From JANLVI01 sp031363915 (GTDB lineage: Bacteria > Vulcanimicrobiota > Vulcanimicrobiia > Vulcanimicrobiales > Vulcanimicrobiaceae), in the NCBI GenBank assembly GCA_031363915.1, contig JANLVI010000026.1, positions 62,001 through 126,000 of the forward strand: a stretch of DNA of 64,000 bases. The letters run 5' to 3'. The notes under the pieces are model-generated. The model had not been told where the DNA came from. It saw only the letters and a list, made by a program, of their open reading frames with translations, and did not search any database. The position numbers and the translations under genes are program-made. How positions within the stretch are numbered: position 1 is the first letter of the stretch; the number at the start of each line of letters is the position of its first letter. Shown piece after piece: positions 8,732-16,196 of this stretch.

Positions 8732-8766
8732 AAAAAAAGACCGGACGGTGCGAACCGTCCGGTCTT
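8732..8766 (-). terminator. Rho-independent terminator of the solute-binding protein gene
   Basis: A perfect 11-bp stem (GACCGGACGGT at 8739-8749 with its complement at 8754-8764) closes on a GCGA tetraloop. Read on the minus strand it is followed by seven U residues (complement of 8732-8738). It lies about 20 bases beyond the stop of the minus-strand gene at 8787. Confidence 0.9.
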
Positions 8767-8786
8767 CGCGTGCTTTGAGGGTTGCG

Positions 8787-10139
8787 CTACTTGAGGCTTT
8801 GCGCCGTATAGTCGGCACGTTTCGGGATCGTCTGACCGGCGAAGATCTTCGCGGCCGCTTCGCTGTCGGGATTGGTGCAGGAACCGGCTGCGAATTCGCC
8901 GCCGACGCTCGATGAGATGACGAAGTACTCGCCGTCGCTCTTGCGTTTGTTCTTCGAGACGATCTCACCCGAGTAGGTGTTCTGGATCGCCTGGTGGTCG
9001 CATTTGCGGAAGTAAGCTTTGTCTTTTTTGCCGGCGTCGTAGTGGTAATCTTCAAACGCGGCGACGAGCTTGGCGGCATCCGTCGAGCCGGTGGCCTCGA
9101 TGCGGTTGATCAGCGATTCACCGGCCATGTAGCCCAGATACTGGCGCCAATCGACGTTTTTCGAACGTGCTTTTAGGCCTTTGTAGATCGCCGTGGTGCG
9201 TGCGCCGCCGGCTTCCGGCCCCCACACGTAGCCCCACTGCGATCCCACGATATCGTCGACCGGAAGTCCGACGGCGACGTCGTTGCCGCAGAGAATGCCG
9301 CCAAAGAGCATCGTCTTGTTGAGGCCTAGCTGCACGGCGGCTTTCACCGCGTTTTGCGTATCGGGTCCGTAATTGCAGAACACGAGTACGTCCGCGCCCG
9401 AATTGCGCGCTTTGGTCATGTACGACGAGTAGTCGGTCTGACCGAGTATATGTTTGTCCTCACCCATTTCGGCACCGCCGCGTGCGACCAGAATTTTCTT
9501 GAGGCGATCGTGCGCATCGTTTCCGAACGCGTAGTCGGCGGTGAGGAAGTACCACTTCTTGCCATGCTTGAGTAAAGCCGGTCCCACGGCGCTCGCGAGC
9601 ATTGCGTTCGAACAGGTTTGACGAAACGTCACTTTGTTGGCTTTGGGGCCGGTGATGTTCGTATCGTGCGTGCCGACGGCAAGGAAGAGGATGCCGCTTT
9701 CCTCGGCGATCGAGCTGATGGCGAGGCCGACGGCCGAACTGAGGGCACCCGTGAGAACATCGACTTTCTCTTGCGAGATCAAGCGCTTGGCCTCGGTGCT
9801 GCCGACGGCGGGTTTACTGGTGTCGTCGCCTTTGACGATCTCGTACTTGATGCGGCTGTTCTTTTTCATCGCCTCATCGACGGCCATCTGCAGACCGAGC
9901 TGTTGCGACTCCGACGCCGAGGCGTACACGCCGGAGAATCCATCGATGTGTCCGATCTTGATCGTCGCGCCGCCGCCGGCGGCGATCACGTCGCGCGCAG
10001 GAGAAAGGGGGCGTGCGTCTGCCGCAATCGTTTCGAGAAGCGGAAAACCGAGAGACGCGGCTCCGGCCACGCCTAGCGCGCCCGTGCGGCGAAGAAATTC
10101 CGAGCGTTCCATCGCGGTTTTCGAAGTTGAATCAGCCAT
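8787..10139 (-). CDS. ABC transporter substrate-binding protein, branched-chain amino acid/urea type
   Basis: The product is 450 aa with AAGGAG just before ATG 10139. The N-terminus carries FLRRTGALGVAGAASLGFPL, a hydrophobic export signal preceded by paired arginines, so Tat or Sec export to the periplasm is likely. The mature part is a type I periplasmic-binding fold: IKIGHIDGFSGVYA (first strand and binding loop), LTGALSSAVGLAISSIAEES, FLTADYAFG and GADVLVFCNYGPDTQNAVKA. These are typical of LivJ/AmiC/UrtA-like proteins for amino acids, amides or urea. No permease or ATPase genes adjoin it, so it is an orphan; it may serve the livHMGF permease further downstream or another locus. A strong terminator closes the transcript. 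Confidence 0.88.
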   Translation of the reverse strand: MADSTSKTAMERSEFLRRTGALGVAGAASLGFPLLETIAADARPLSPARDVIAAGGGATIKIGHIDGFSGVYASASESQQLGLQMAVDEAMKKNSRIKYEIVKGDDTSKPAVGSTEAKRLISQEKVDVLTGALSSAVGLAISSIAEESGILFLAVGTHDTNITGPKANKVTFRQTCSNAMLASAVGPALLKHGKKWYFLTADYAFGNDAHDRLKKILVARGGAEMGEDKHILGQTDYSSYMTKARNSGADVLVFCNYGPDTQNAVKAAVQLGLNKTMLFGGILCGNDVAVGLPVDDIVGSQWGYVWGPEAGGARTTAIYKGLKARSKNVDWRQYLGYMAGESLINRIEATGSTDAAKLVAAFEDYHYDAGKKDKAYFRKCDHQAIQNTYSGEIVSKNKRKSDGEYFVISSSVGGEFAAGSCTNPDSEAAAKIFAGQTIPKRADYTAQSLK

Positions 10140-10630
10140 GCGGTCTCCTTATTATAATGACAAGGCAAAAAGCAGCAGCGAAGTAGTCCCCTACTCTGCG
10201 GGATGGAGGAAGTTTTCTTCACTCGGGACGGTATGCCTGGAGCGTTTGATCCCCTCCACGAACGGCGGTGATGCCGCGTCTGAATGCCCGCTCGAGTGCT
10301 CGGCGGGCCACCATGCTCGGCGACTTGGCGCTTGCGATGCCGACGGCAAGTGAACGCGAAGTACGGCGCCGCGCCGCTGCTCTTCGATTCAGGCTGCCGA
10401 AGCGCGCTTCATGGCCAAGAACACACGTTCCTCGACGATCCGTCCGGCGCACGCACGACCGGCCACTTTCTGAATTTGACGGACCCGGCGTACGCGTGAG
10501 TGGGACTCGGCATCGCCAAAGGCCGCACCCGGCGAACATGCCGATTGCCCCCGCGCAGTGCGCGTATTTCGATCGGGACGTCGCCCCGCAAAAGCGGACC
10601 GATTCGACGCCGGTGCCGAAGAGTGTGCCA
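10140..10630. other. Unassigned 490-base gap
   Basis: This stretch lies between the divergent solute-binding protein and WYL regulator. A plus-strand piece ending at 10499 reads EHTFLDDPSGARTTGHFLNL and TDPAYA, which is protein-like but not recognisable and has no convincing start. The other frames are arginine-rich and look like shadows. TATAAT occurs at 10153-10158 beside the solute-binding gene, without a -35 at a good distance. The gap may hold regulatory sites and another gene remnant. Confidence 0.3.
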
Positions 10631-11611
10631 ATGGTCGAAGAGCGCAGTGAACCGAAAGTCGTCCTGCTGGTCCGCCTCTTAAGCGCAATTGACGAGGGCG
10701 TCTACGCGTTCGAAGAACTCAAAGAGCGCATAGCCGAGGGTAAGCCGCCCTCGACGCGCAGCCTGCGGCGCTATCTTGCGGTACTCGCCGATGCGGGTTT
10801 CCCGTGGTATTTCGATCGCGGCGCGGGGACGTATCGTTTTTCGGACGGTTACAGTCTCAAGCGCCTCAACTTGAGTCAGCGCGAACTCTTCGGCCTCGTC
10901 ACCCTCAAGCGGCTCGGCTCGTCGCTCGGCGGGACGCTCGCTACCTACATCGATGAGGCGACGACGAAGCTGCTCGGTTCGAGCGACCGGCGCACGAACG
11001 CCGAGATCGAGTCGACGCCCTCGTTTACGATTCGACTCGATGAGGTCGCGCTCGATCCGACGGTCGAGCGCGTGTTCGACACGTTGCAGACGGCGGAGCG
11101 AGCGCGTCGACGAGTGAGTTTCGGCTACGTCGACAAGCGTGGTACTCTCACCGATCGGCGCGTCGATCCATACGGATTCATCGTTTCATCGGGCCGCATC
11201 TACATGGTCGGATACGATCACGGCCGCAGTGACATGCGCGTTTTTGCCGTCGATAACATCAGCGAACCGAAAGTGCTGCCGGCCACCTACGAAAAACCTG
11301 CGGGTTTCAACCTCGACGCCTTCGGCGCGAATTCCGTGAGCGGCGTGATCCAAACCGAGTCGCTCGAACCCGTCACCGTCGTGTTTTCGGCGATCGTCGC
11401 GAAAGCCGCCGCCGCATCGAACGTCGCCCGCGAACGCGCCGTCGTGCGTCGACCCGACGGATCGGTTGAGATCACGTATCGCGTCGGCGATCCGCTCGAG
11501 ATCGTACGCTGGTCGATGGGCTGGGGCGCCGAGGCCGAAGTGCTTGAGCCGCCGAGTGCACGCGACGCCGCGCGCGAAATCGCGCAGCGCCTCGCCGCGC
11601 GGTACGATTAG
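10631..11611 (+). CDS. WYL-domain transcriptional regulator
   Basis: The product is 326 aa from ATG 10631 (MVEERSEPKVV), with GAAGAG seven bases upstream; the open frame extends to 10268 but the extra residues are arginine-rich and non-conserved in appearance. Residues about 8-75 form a DeoR/HTH_11-like winged helix (LLVRLLSAIDEGVYAFEELK, then STRSLRRYLAVLADAGFP). The WYL domain follows: RRRVSFGYVDKRGTLTDRRV, DPYGFIVSSGRIYMVGYDHG (here RIYMVGYD replaces W-Y-L), then MRVFAVDNI. A WCX-type C-terminal extension ends the protein. WYL proteins sense ligands such as nucleotides or single-stranded DNA and usually control neighbouring genes. The divergent solute-binding gene is the obvious candidate target. 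Confidence 0.87.
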   Translation: MVEERSEPKVVLLVRLLSAIDEGVYAFEELKERIAEGKPPSTRSLRRYLAVLADAGFPWYFDRGAGTYRFSDGYSLKRLNLSQRELFGLVTLKRLGSSLGGTLATYIDEATTKLLGSSDRRTNAEIESTPSFTIRLDEVALDPTVERVFDTLQTAERARRRVSFGYVDKRGTLTDRRVDPYGFIVSSGRIYMVGYDHGRSDMRVFAVDNISEPKVLPATYEKPAGFNLDAFGANSVSGVIQTESLEPVTVVFSAIVAKAAAASNVARERAVVRRPDGSVEITYRVGDPLEIVRWSMGWGAEAEVLEPPSARDAAREIAQRLAARYD

Positions 11612-11696
11612 TCCGGCCTCTCGCCCAACTGCCGCGCCTCGCGCGTCCCAAGCGGCACTATGTCGCCCGGAACTCAAAGCCACAATCGAAAGGAGC

Positions 11697-11738
11697 AAAA
11701 AAAACACAAACGCCCGATGCAAAGGCACCGGGCGTTTG
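11697..11738 (-). terminator. Rho-independent terminator pointing to a minus-strand transcript
   Basis: A 10-bp perfect stem (CAAACGCCCG at 11707-11716 with 11729-11738) has three further pairs inside the loop. Read on the minus strand it is followed by UGU and eight U residues (11697-11704). The U tract exists only in this direction, so it does not serve the WYL gene. The nearest minus-strand candidate ends at 11764. Confidence 0.82.
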
Positions 11739-11763
11739 AAAGCGCGAGATTCGGAGCTTTTCC

Positions 11764-11964
11764 CTATCGAGTCTCCGAAGCGTTTCGCCGAAGCGTGTAC
11801 TCCGTCGAACCGGTATCCGTGTCTCGATCGACAGCGGCGTCCTTGGCGTCACGTCCCTCGGAACTTGCATTCGTCGGTCGGTGAGCCGCGAGCCTCGCAA
11901 CTCGCCCGTCATCGCTGACGTACCCCAAAGGTATCAGGCGTAATTTTGCTTTGCAATGCTCCAT
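11764..11964 (-). CDS. Possible small protein, 66 aa, or non-coding transcript
   Basis: The only feature that gives the strong minus-strand terminator at 11697-11738 something to terminate. The frame from ATG 11964 reads MEHCKAKLRLIPLGYVSDDG and continues as a charged, soluble sequence to a TAG 26 bases before the hairpin. There is no clear Shine-Dalgarno site, and codon choice (ATA, TTA, several A/T third positions) is unlike the surrounding genes. That weakens the coding reading and leaves a small regulatory RNA as an equal alternative. No homologue family is recognised. Confidence 0.3.
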   Translation of the reverse strand: MEHCKAKLRLIPLGYVSDDGRVARLAAHRPTNASSEGRDAKDAAVDRDTDTGSTEYTLRRNASETR

Positions 11965-12024
11965 GCGCGCGATCCACAAGCCGTCCACAAGAAATCGAAC
12001 TTATTCGCAGAAATTCACAGCGTT

Positions 12025-12531
12025 ATGCACAAACTGACGGCCTCGATCATGCTCGCACTGCTCGTTTTGGGCGCTCCCGCAAGGGCGCAAGGCGTCCCGC
12101 AAGGCGCTCCGGTCGACGGCATTCCGTGCGATACCGCGGAGGGGGCGCTGCTGCACTTCCATCCGCACGTGGCGATCAGCGATCATGGCAAGCCGGTCGT
12201 CATTCCGGAGGACGTCGGGAGGCCGCTGGCCACGCCGTGCCTGTACTGGATTCACACGCACACGCCTGATGGCATCGTACACATCGAGTCGCCCCGTTAC
12301 CGGACGTTCAAGCTCGGTGAGTTTTTCGATATTTGGGCTCAGCCGCTGTCGCGGACGAACGTCGCCGGCGCGAAGGTTCGTAAAGGTGAGAAAGTGATGG
12401 TCTGGGTGGCGGGTCGGCTCTATCCTGGTGATCCGCGGAAGATCGAACTTGCGCAGCACCTGGATATCGATATCGCCGTTGGGCCACCCTATAAACGGCC
12501 TGCCGCGTTCACCGCCTGGAACGGTAATTAA
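12025..12531 (+). CDS. Secreted HxHxH-motif protein, 168 aa
   Basis: Starts at ATG 12025; a signal peptide (MHKLTASIMLALLVLGAPARA) is cleaved before QGVPQG. The mature domain carries two histidine clusters, LLHFHPHVAISDHGKPV and CLYWIHTHTPDGIVHIESP, followed by RTFKLGEFFDIWAQPLS. Paired histidine clusters on beta strands plus a CLYW cysteine suggest a metal-binding secreted protein, perhaps for copper. I have the impression of a small family of exported proteins with this layout, but cannot name it. A longer frame from 11956 exists but would bury the signal peptide. It sits alone between a small minus-strand transcript and the broken stress module. Confidence 0.75.
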   Translation: MHKLTASIMLALLVLGAPARAQGVPQGAPVDGIPCDTAEGALLHFHPHVAISDHGKPVVIPEDVGRPLATPCLYWIHTHTPDGIVHIESPRYRTFKLGEFFDIWAQPLSRTNVAGAKVRKGEKVMVWVAGRLYPGDPRKIELAQHLDIDIAVGPPYKRPAAFTAWNGN

Positions 12532-12599
12532 TCGAGCGAAAAACGCGACGGAAGAGCCTTCTTTTGAGCTTTTTCTTAGGGGCGCGCATCCACTCATAC

Positions 12600-13232
12600 G
12601 GAACCGTACAACATCAAGCCGACGACAAAAGCGACGCATCGGATCGTTACCCTGCTTCACGACCAACGCGAGCGAATTTCCCCGCGTTGGATGGAGGCGG
12701 TAGGGGCGCGTTCCCGTGGGCGTCGCAGTTCGGCGGATGCGTCCGATCTTCGAAGCACTCGCGTCGGGTGTTTCCGGCGGCGGTATTGACGTTGATAATG
12801 CCGCCTATGACGAATTGCGTGCGATTCTTGCTGAATATTCGCGTGCGCGCGCGTCAGGGATTTACGCCGTCGGAGACGGCGTTTGCCATCTTCGCGATGC
12901 CGTTCTCGGTACGATCCACGACGCCAGCACGCTCGACTACGCCGACACCGGTCATCAAACTTTGGGACGGGATCCTTGCTGTGCCTCTCGTCGGAACGCT
13001 CGACTCCGCGCGCACGCAAGTCGCGCTGCATTTGGTCAAAACGGCCGTCGCGGCGCGGCTGATGGCGCGGAGTGCGTCATCTCCGGAATCCGGCCGCAAA
13101 TCGCGCAGACGATCGTCGACCTCGGGATTGATTTTGGGGGACATGCCGACCAAAGCGAATCTGGCGGGAGCCCTCCAGCTCGCGTTTGCCTGCACGTCCG
13201 TAAACTCGGCGCGAGCTCGTCCCGGTCGTTAA
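12600..13232 (+). pseudogene. Decayed rsbR (stressosome scaffold) remnant
   Basis: Pieces of an RsbR-type protein appear in correct order but in changing frames. They are RIVTLLHDQRERISPRWMEA (about 12632-12691), RPIFEALASG to DELRAILAEYSRARA (12737-12850), GFTPSETAFAIFAMPF, VIKLWDGILAVPLVGTLDSA then RTQ (ending about 13019), LVKTAVAARLM, GAECVISGIRPQIAQTIVDL with GIDFG, and TKANLAGALQLAF. In intact RsbR about 30 residues, including the phosphorylated threonine region of the STAS domain, separate RTQ from the LVKTA helix; they are missing here. At least three frameshifts and two deletions make it non-functional. No start codon is evident. Confidence 0.82.
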
Positions 13233-13785
13233 AATCGACCGGGTGCCGATCGCGTCGATTCCAAGCGATCTTGGGGACGACACCGCGCCGCTCTTGCAAG
13301 AGGACCTTTCGAACCAAATCGTCGAGCACGCCGCGACCGGCGTCATCATCGATATATTGGCGCTCGATATCGTCGATACGTTCATCGCTCGGATGCTCGC
13401 GACGGTGGCGTCGATTTCACGCGCGCTCGATGCTTTGACGATCGTTGTCGGCATGCGCGTCGACATTTCGACGGGTGCGGATGTCGTGCGCGTTAGACGA
13501 AGTGCGCGCGTGCGCGCTTCGGGCGGCACTCTCGATCGTCGATCAAACCAAAATCATCACCGCGACAAGCGAACTTGCGCGCAGCGCCCTCATGCACGGC
13601 GGCGGGGGCATCGCACGGATTGCCCTCGTCGAAGAAAATGGACGCGTCGGCGTTCGTGCTGCGGCATCAGTACGGCCGGAGGTCTGGGACTCGGCTTGCC
13701 CGGCAGCCGGCGGCTGGTCGATCTCTTCGCCTTGGACTCCGACGCGCGCGGCACGCGGGTCACGGTAACCAAATGGAAGCGTTGA
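13213..13785 (+). pseudogene. Decayed rsbS-rsbT fusion remnant
   Basis: From 13213 an RsbS-like STAS protein reads ELVPVVKIDRVPIASIPSDL, LLQEDLSNQIVEHAATGV, IIDILALDIVDTFIARMLAT and DALTIVVG. It then runs in frame, at about 13453, straight into the N-terminus of an RsbT-like kinase (MRVDISTGADVVRVR), so the C-terminal third of RsbS is gone. A frameshift near 13495 moves to VDQTKIITATSELARSALMH and GGGG (kinase N box). A second jump near 13660 returns to the first frame for GGLGLGLPGSRRLVD and TRVTVTKWKR, losing the region before the G box. Only GTG 13243 could start it. Neither protein can be functional. Confidence 0.83.
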
Positions 13786-13934
13786 GCGTCGTCGTCGAGG
13801 ACGTGTCGTGGTATCGCGTCGAGGATTCGAACGCACCGGGCGCCGTGCGACAACGGCGCGACGAGGCGATCGATGTCGGACCCCTGAGTGTTCAAGACGA
13901 TATCGCGATCGTCGCGATTGGTCCTCAAAGCTAG
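13773..13934 (+). pseudogene. Decayed SpoIIE-type phosphatase (RsbX-like) remnant
   Basis: Overlapping the RsbT remnant's stop, ATG 13773 opens MEALSVVVEDVSWYRVEDSN and APGAVR, the typical beginning of the serine phosphatase encoded after rsbT. About 20 residues later it reaches QDDIAIVAIGPQS, the typical end of such a phosphatase domain. The ~150-250 residues with the metal-binding aspartates are missing. It is therefore an internal-deletion remnant of 53 codons, not a small gene. Its stop overlaps the convergent livF stop. Confidence 0.72.
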
Positions 13935-14650
13935 GTCGGACTCGTTCCAAGATACGCCGTCGTGACGTCACGATTCGTCGCCAGTTCCGCACCCGTCCCG
14001 CTGAGTACGATGCGTCCGCGTTCGAGAACGTACGCGCGATCGGCCATCCCGAGCGCCCGGCGCGCGTTTTGCTCGACGAGTAAGATCGTCGTGCCCGCTG
14101 ACCGCAGTTCCGCGACGATCGCAAAGATTTCGGAGACGAGTTTGGGAGCGAGGCCCATCGAGGGTTCGTCGAGCAAGAGCAGTCGTGGTTTGGTCGCCAT
14201 GGCGCGGGCAATCGCGAGCATTTGCTGTTCTCCGCCGGAGAGCGAGCCTGCCGGTACGTTGCGACGAGTTCCCAAAATGGGGAAGCGTGCGTAGAGCGCG
14301 GCGATTGTGTGAGCACGTTCGCCGCGCGGTACGAGGGCGGCTGCGATTAGCAGATTCTCGTCGACCGTCATGGTGGGAAGCATCCGGCGACCCTCGGGGA
14401 CGTGTGCGAGTCCACGACGCACGATGTCGTGCGGTGCTACGCGGCTGATATCCAGGTCGTCGAAGGTGACGCTGCCGCCGCGTTTGGCTATGATGCTTGA
14501 AATCGCAAGTAAGAGCGTCGTTTTTCCGGCGCCGTTCGCGCCGACGATCGCGCACAGCATCCCCGTTTCGATTTCCAGCGAGACGTCGTGCAGAACTTCG
14601 ACTTTGCCATAACCGGCGCGCAGATTCTCGACGCGCAAGAGCGATGTCAT
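13931..14650 (-). CDS. livF: Branched-chain amino acid ABC transporter ATP-binding protein LivF
   Basis: The product is 239 aa from ATG 14650, which overlaps the livG stop. Walker A is GANGAGKTT near residue 35, the ABC signature LSGGEQQMLAIARAM is near 135, and Walker B LLLLDEPSMGLAP follows directly. The MGLAP after Walker B is the LivF-specific form. It is one of two cytoplasmic ATPases that power the LivHM permease for leucine, isoleucine, valine or related solutes. It is the last gene of a five-gene transporter run on the minus strand and ends against the broken stress module. Confidence 0.95.
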   Translation of the reverse strand: MTSLLRVENLRAGYGKVEVLHDVSLEIETGMLCAIVGANGAGKTTLLLAISSIIAKRGGSVTFDDLDISRVAPHDIVRRGLAHVPEGRRMLPTMTVDENLLIAAALVPRGERAHTIAALYARFPILGTRRNVPAGSLSGGEQQMLAIARAMATKPRLLLLDEPSMGLAPKLVSEIFAIVAELRSAGTTILLVEQNARRALGMADRAYVLERGRIVLSGTGAELATNRDVTTAYLGTSPT

Positions 14651-15369
14651 GCGCTCTGTGCATCCGTTCCGAGATACGCTTCCACGACGAGCGGGTCGAC
14701 TGCGATCGCTGCGGGTGTGCCGCGCGCGATGACTTCGCCGAAATTGAGTACGACGACCGCATCGCATGCAGCACGTACGAGCGTCATATCGTGCTCGATG
14801 AGCAGCATGCCGATGCCGCTTGCGGCAAGCGTGCGGATGATGCCGGTCAGGCGCGCGGTTTCGACCGGATTCATGCCCGCGGCGGGCTCGTCGAGCAAAA
14901 TCACCGTTGGTTCGGCGGCGAGTGCGCGCGCGATTTCGAGCCGCCGCTGGTCGCCGTAGCTGATGGCTGCTGCCTGCGCGTCAAGGTCGACATCGGCGAG
15001 GTCGACGCGTGCGAGGATCGCGCGTAGCGCGCGGTCGTCGAGGCGAGATTTTTGCGTGAACGCGCCGGCACCGACGTTGGTCCGAACGTCGAGTGCGCCG
15101 AAGAGCCGGATGTTTTGATAGGTACGCGCGATGCCGGAGCGCGCGATACGATGCGGCGGTATGCCGTCGATGCGTTTGCCGTCGAGTGCGATCGTGCCGG
15201 TGTCGATACCGACGATTCCGGTCACGGCGTTGATGATGCTGGTTTTGCCTGCGCCGTTGGGCCCGATGAGTCCGAGCACGGCGCCGGGTTCCACGGCCAG
15301 CGACACGTCGCGGACGGCGGTGACGCCGCCGTAGCGCACCGTAACACCCGCGAGTTCGAGGCCGCTCAC
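14647..15369 (-). CDS. livG: Branched-chain amino acid ABC transporter ATP-binding protein LivG
   Basis: The product is 240 aa from GTG 15369, which overlaps the livM stop (GTGA). Residues in order: Walker A GPNGAGKTS near 35, signature ISYGDQRRLEIARAL (the YGDQRR of LivG), Walker B VILLDEPAAGMNPVET, and H-loop LLIEHDM. The C-terminal VLNFGEVIARGTPAAI is also typical of LivG. It pairs with LivF in the importer. The frame extends 102 codons upstream inside livM but those residues are not LivG-like. Confidence 0.95.
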   Translation of the reverse strand: MSGLELAGVTVRYGGVTAVRDVSLAVEPGAVLGLIGPNGAGKTSIINAVTGIVGIDTGTIALDGKRIDGIPPHRIARSGIARTYQNIRLFGALDVRTNVGAGAFTQKSRLDDRALRAILARVDLADVDLDAQAAAISYGDQRRLEIARALAAEPTVILLDEPAAGMNPVETARLTGIIRTLAASGIGMLLIEHDMTLVRAACDAVVVLNFGEVIARGTPAAIAVDPLVVEAYLGTDAQSA

Positions 15370-16196
15370 AAGGAGCGCCGACCGCGCCAGAGTCCGGAGA
15401 TCCCTTGGGGTGCGAAGAGCACGACGGCAAGCAAAATCGCGCCGTTTGTGACCTCGCGATAGTCGGCGAGGAACCGAATCGTTTCGGGCAGGAGCGTGAG
15501 GACGATCGAACCGACGACGGCGCCGAGGGCGCTCGTCGATCCGCCGATCACGCACGCGACGAGAATCTGCTCCATCCGGCCGAAACCGAAATCGGCCGGC
15601 GTGATGAAGAAGTTGGAGTGCGCGTAGAGCACGCCCGCGATTCCCGCAATCGCACCGCCGAGCGCGAGCGTCCAAAAGCGGACGCCCGCCGTATCGACGC
15701 CGACACCGCGCGCGGCCGTCTCGTCTTCGCGCGTGAGCGCGATCGCGAGTGCGAACTTCGTGCGGCTGAGAAAAAAAAGTGCGATCGCGACGACGACGAG
15801 CGCGCCATAGATGACGAATGTGTTCGCATCGGCCGGGATCTGCGAGAGCCCCTCACCGCCGCCGGTCAGTTTGAGGTTGTTCGCGACGATGCGCAGGATC
15901 TCACCGAAGCCGATCGTCGCAATGGCAAGAAAGACGCCGCGTAGTCCGCGTACGGGAAGCGCCAGCAGCATCGCCGCGAGCGTCGATCCGAGCGCGCCGA
16001 TTGATATGCACGGGAGGAGCGGTAAGCCGGCCGAGACGGCGAGGATCGCACCAATGTAGGCGGCGATCCCCATGAACGCGGCTTGCGCGAGCGCCAGCTG
16101 GCCGGCTTGGAGGCAGACCGAAAGCGAGAGCGCGAGCAGCGCGTTGATCGCAAGCTGGTCGAACAGTTTGGAATGCGAGGTGAAGAACAGGATCAT
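15366..16196 (-). CDS. livM: Branched-chain amino acid ABC transporter permease LivM
   Basis: An integral membrane protein of 276 aa with about eight hydrophobic helices, starting with INALLALSLSVCLQAGQLAL. The conserved cytoplasmic loop that contacts the ATPases is visible as LRGVFLAIATIGFGEILRIV; the family hallmark TGGGEGLSQIP follows. GALGSTLAAMLLALPV precedes it. Shorter than E. coli LivM but within the range of other bacteria. Start and stop overlap the neighbouring livH and livG genes by four bases each, indicating strict translational coupling. Confidence 0.94.
   Translation of the reverse strand: MILFFTSHSKLFDQLAINALLALSLSVCLQAGQLALAQAAFMGIAAYIGAILAVSAGLPLLPCISIGALGSTLAAMLLALPVRGLRGVFLAIATIGFGEILRIVANNLKLTGGGEGLSQIPADANTFVIYGALVVVAIALFFLSRTKFALAIALTREDETAARGVGVDTAGVRFWTLALGGAIAGIAGVLYAHSNFFITPADFGFGRMEQILVACVIGGSTSALGAVVGSIVLTLLPETIRFLADYREVTNGAILLAVVLFAPQGISGLWRGRRSL

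Noticed and set aside
10146..10160. TATAAT next to the solute-binding protein gene as its promoter
   Set aside because: No acceptable -35 lies 16-18 bases upstream on the minus strand, and it would overlap the ribosome-binding site.
11971..12031. Cluster of DnaA-box-like words (gatccacaa, cgtccacaa, ttatgcaca)
   Set aside because: Only one is a near match (TTATGCACA) and it overlaps the start codon of a secreted protein gene. No dnaA, dnaN, parAB or AT-rich unwinding region is near, so an origin is not supported.
13830..13870. GCGCCGT/ACGGCGC hairpin as a terminator of livF
   Set aside because: The stem is short and no U tract follows on either strand; it lies in remnant coding sequence.
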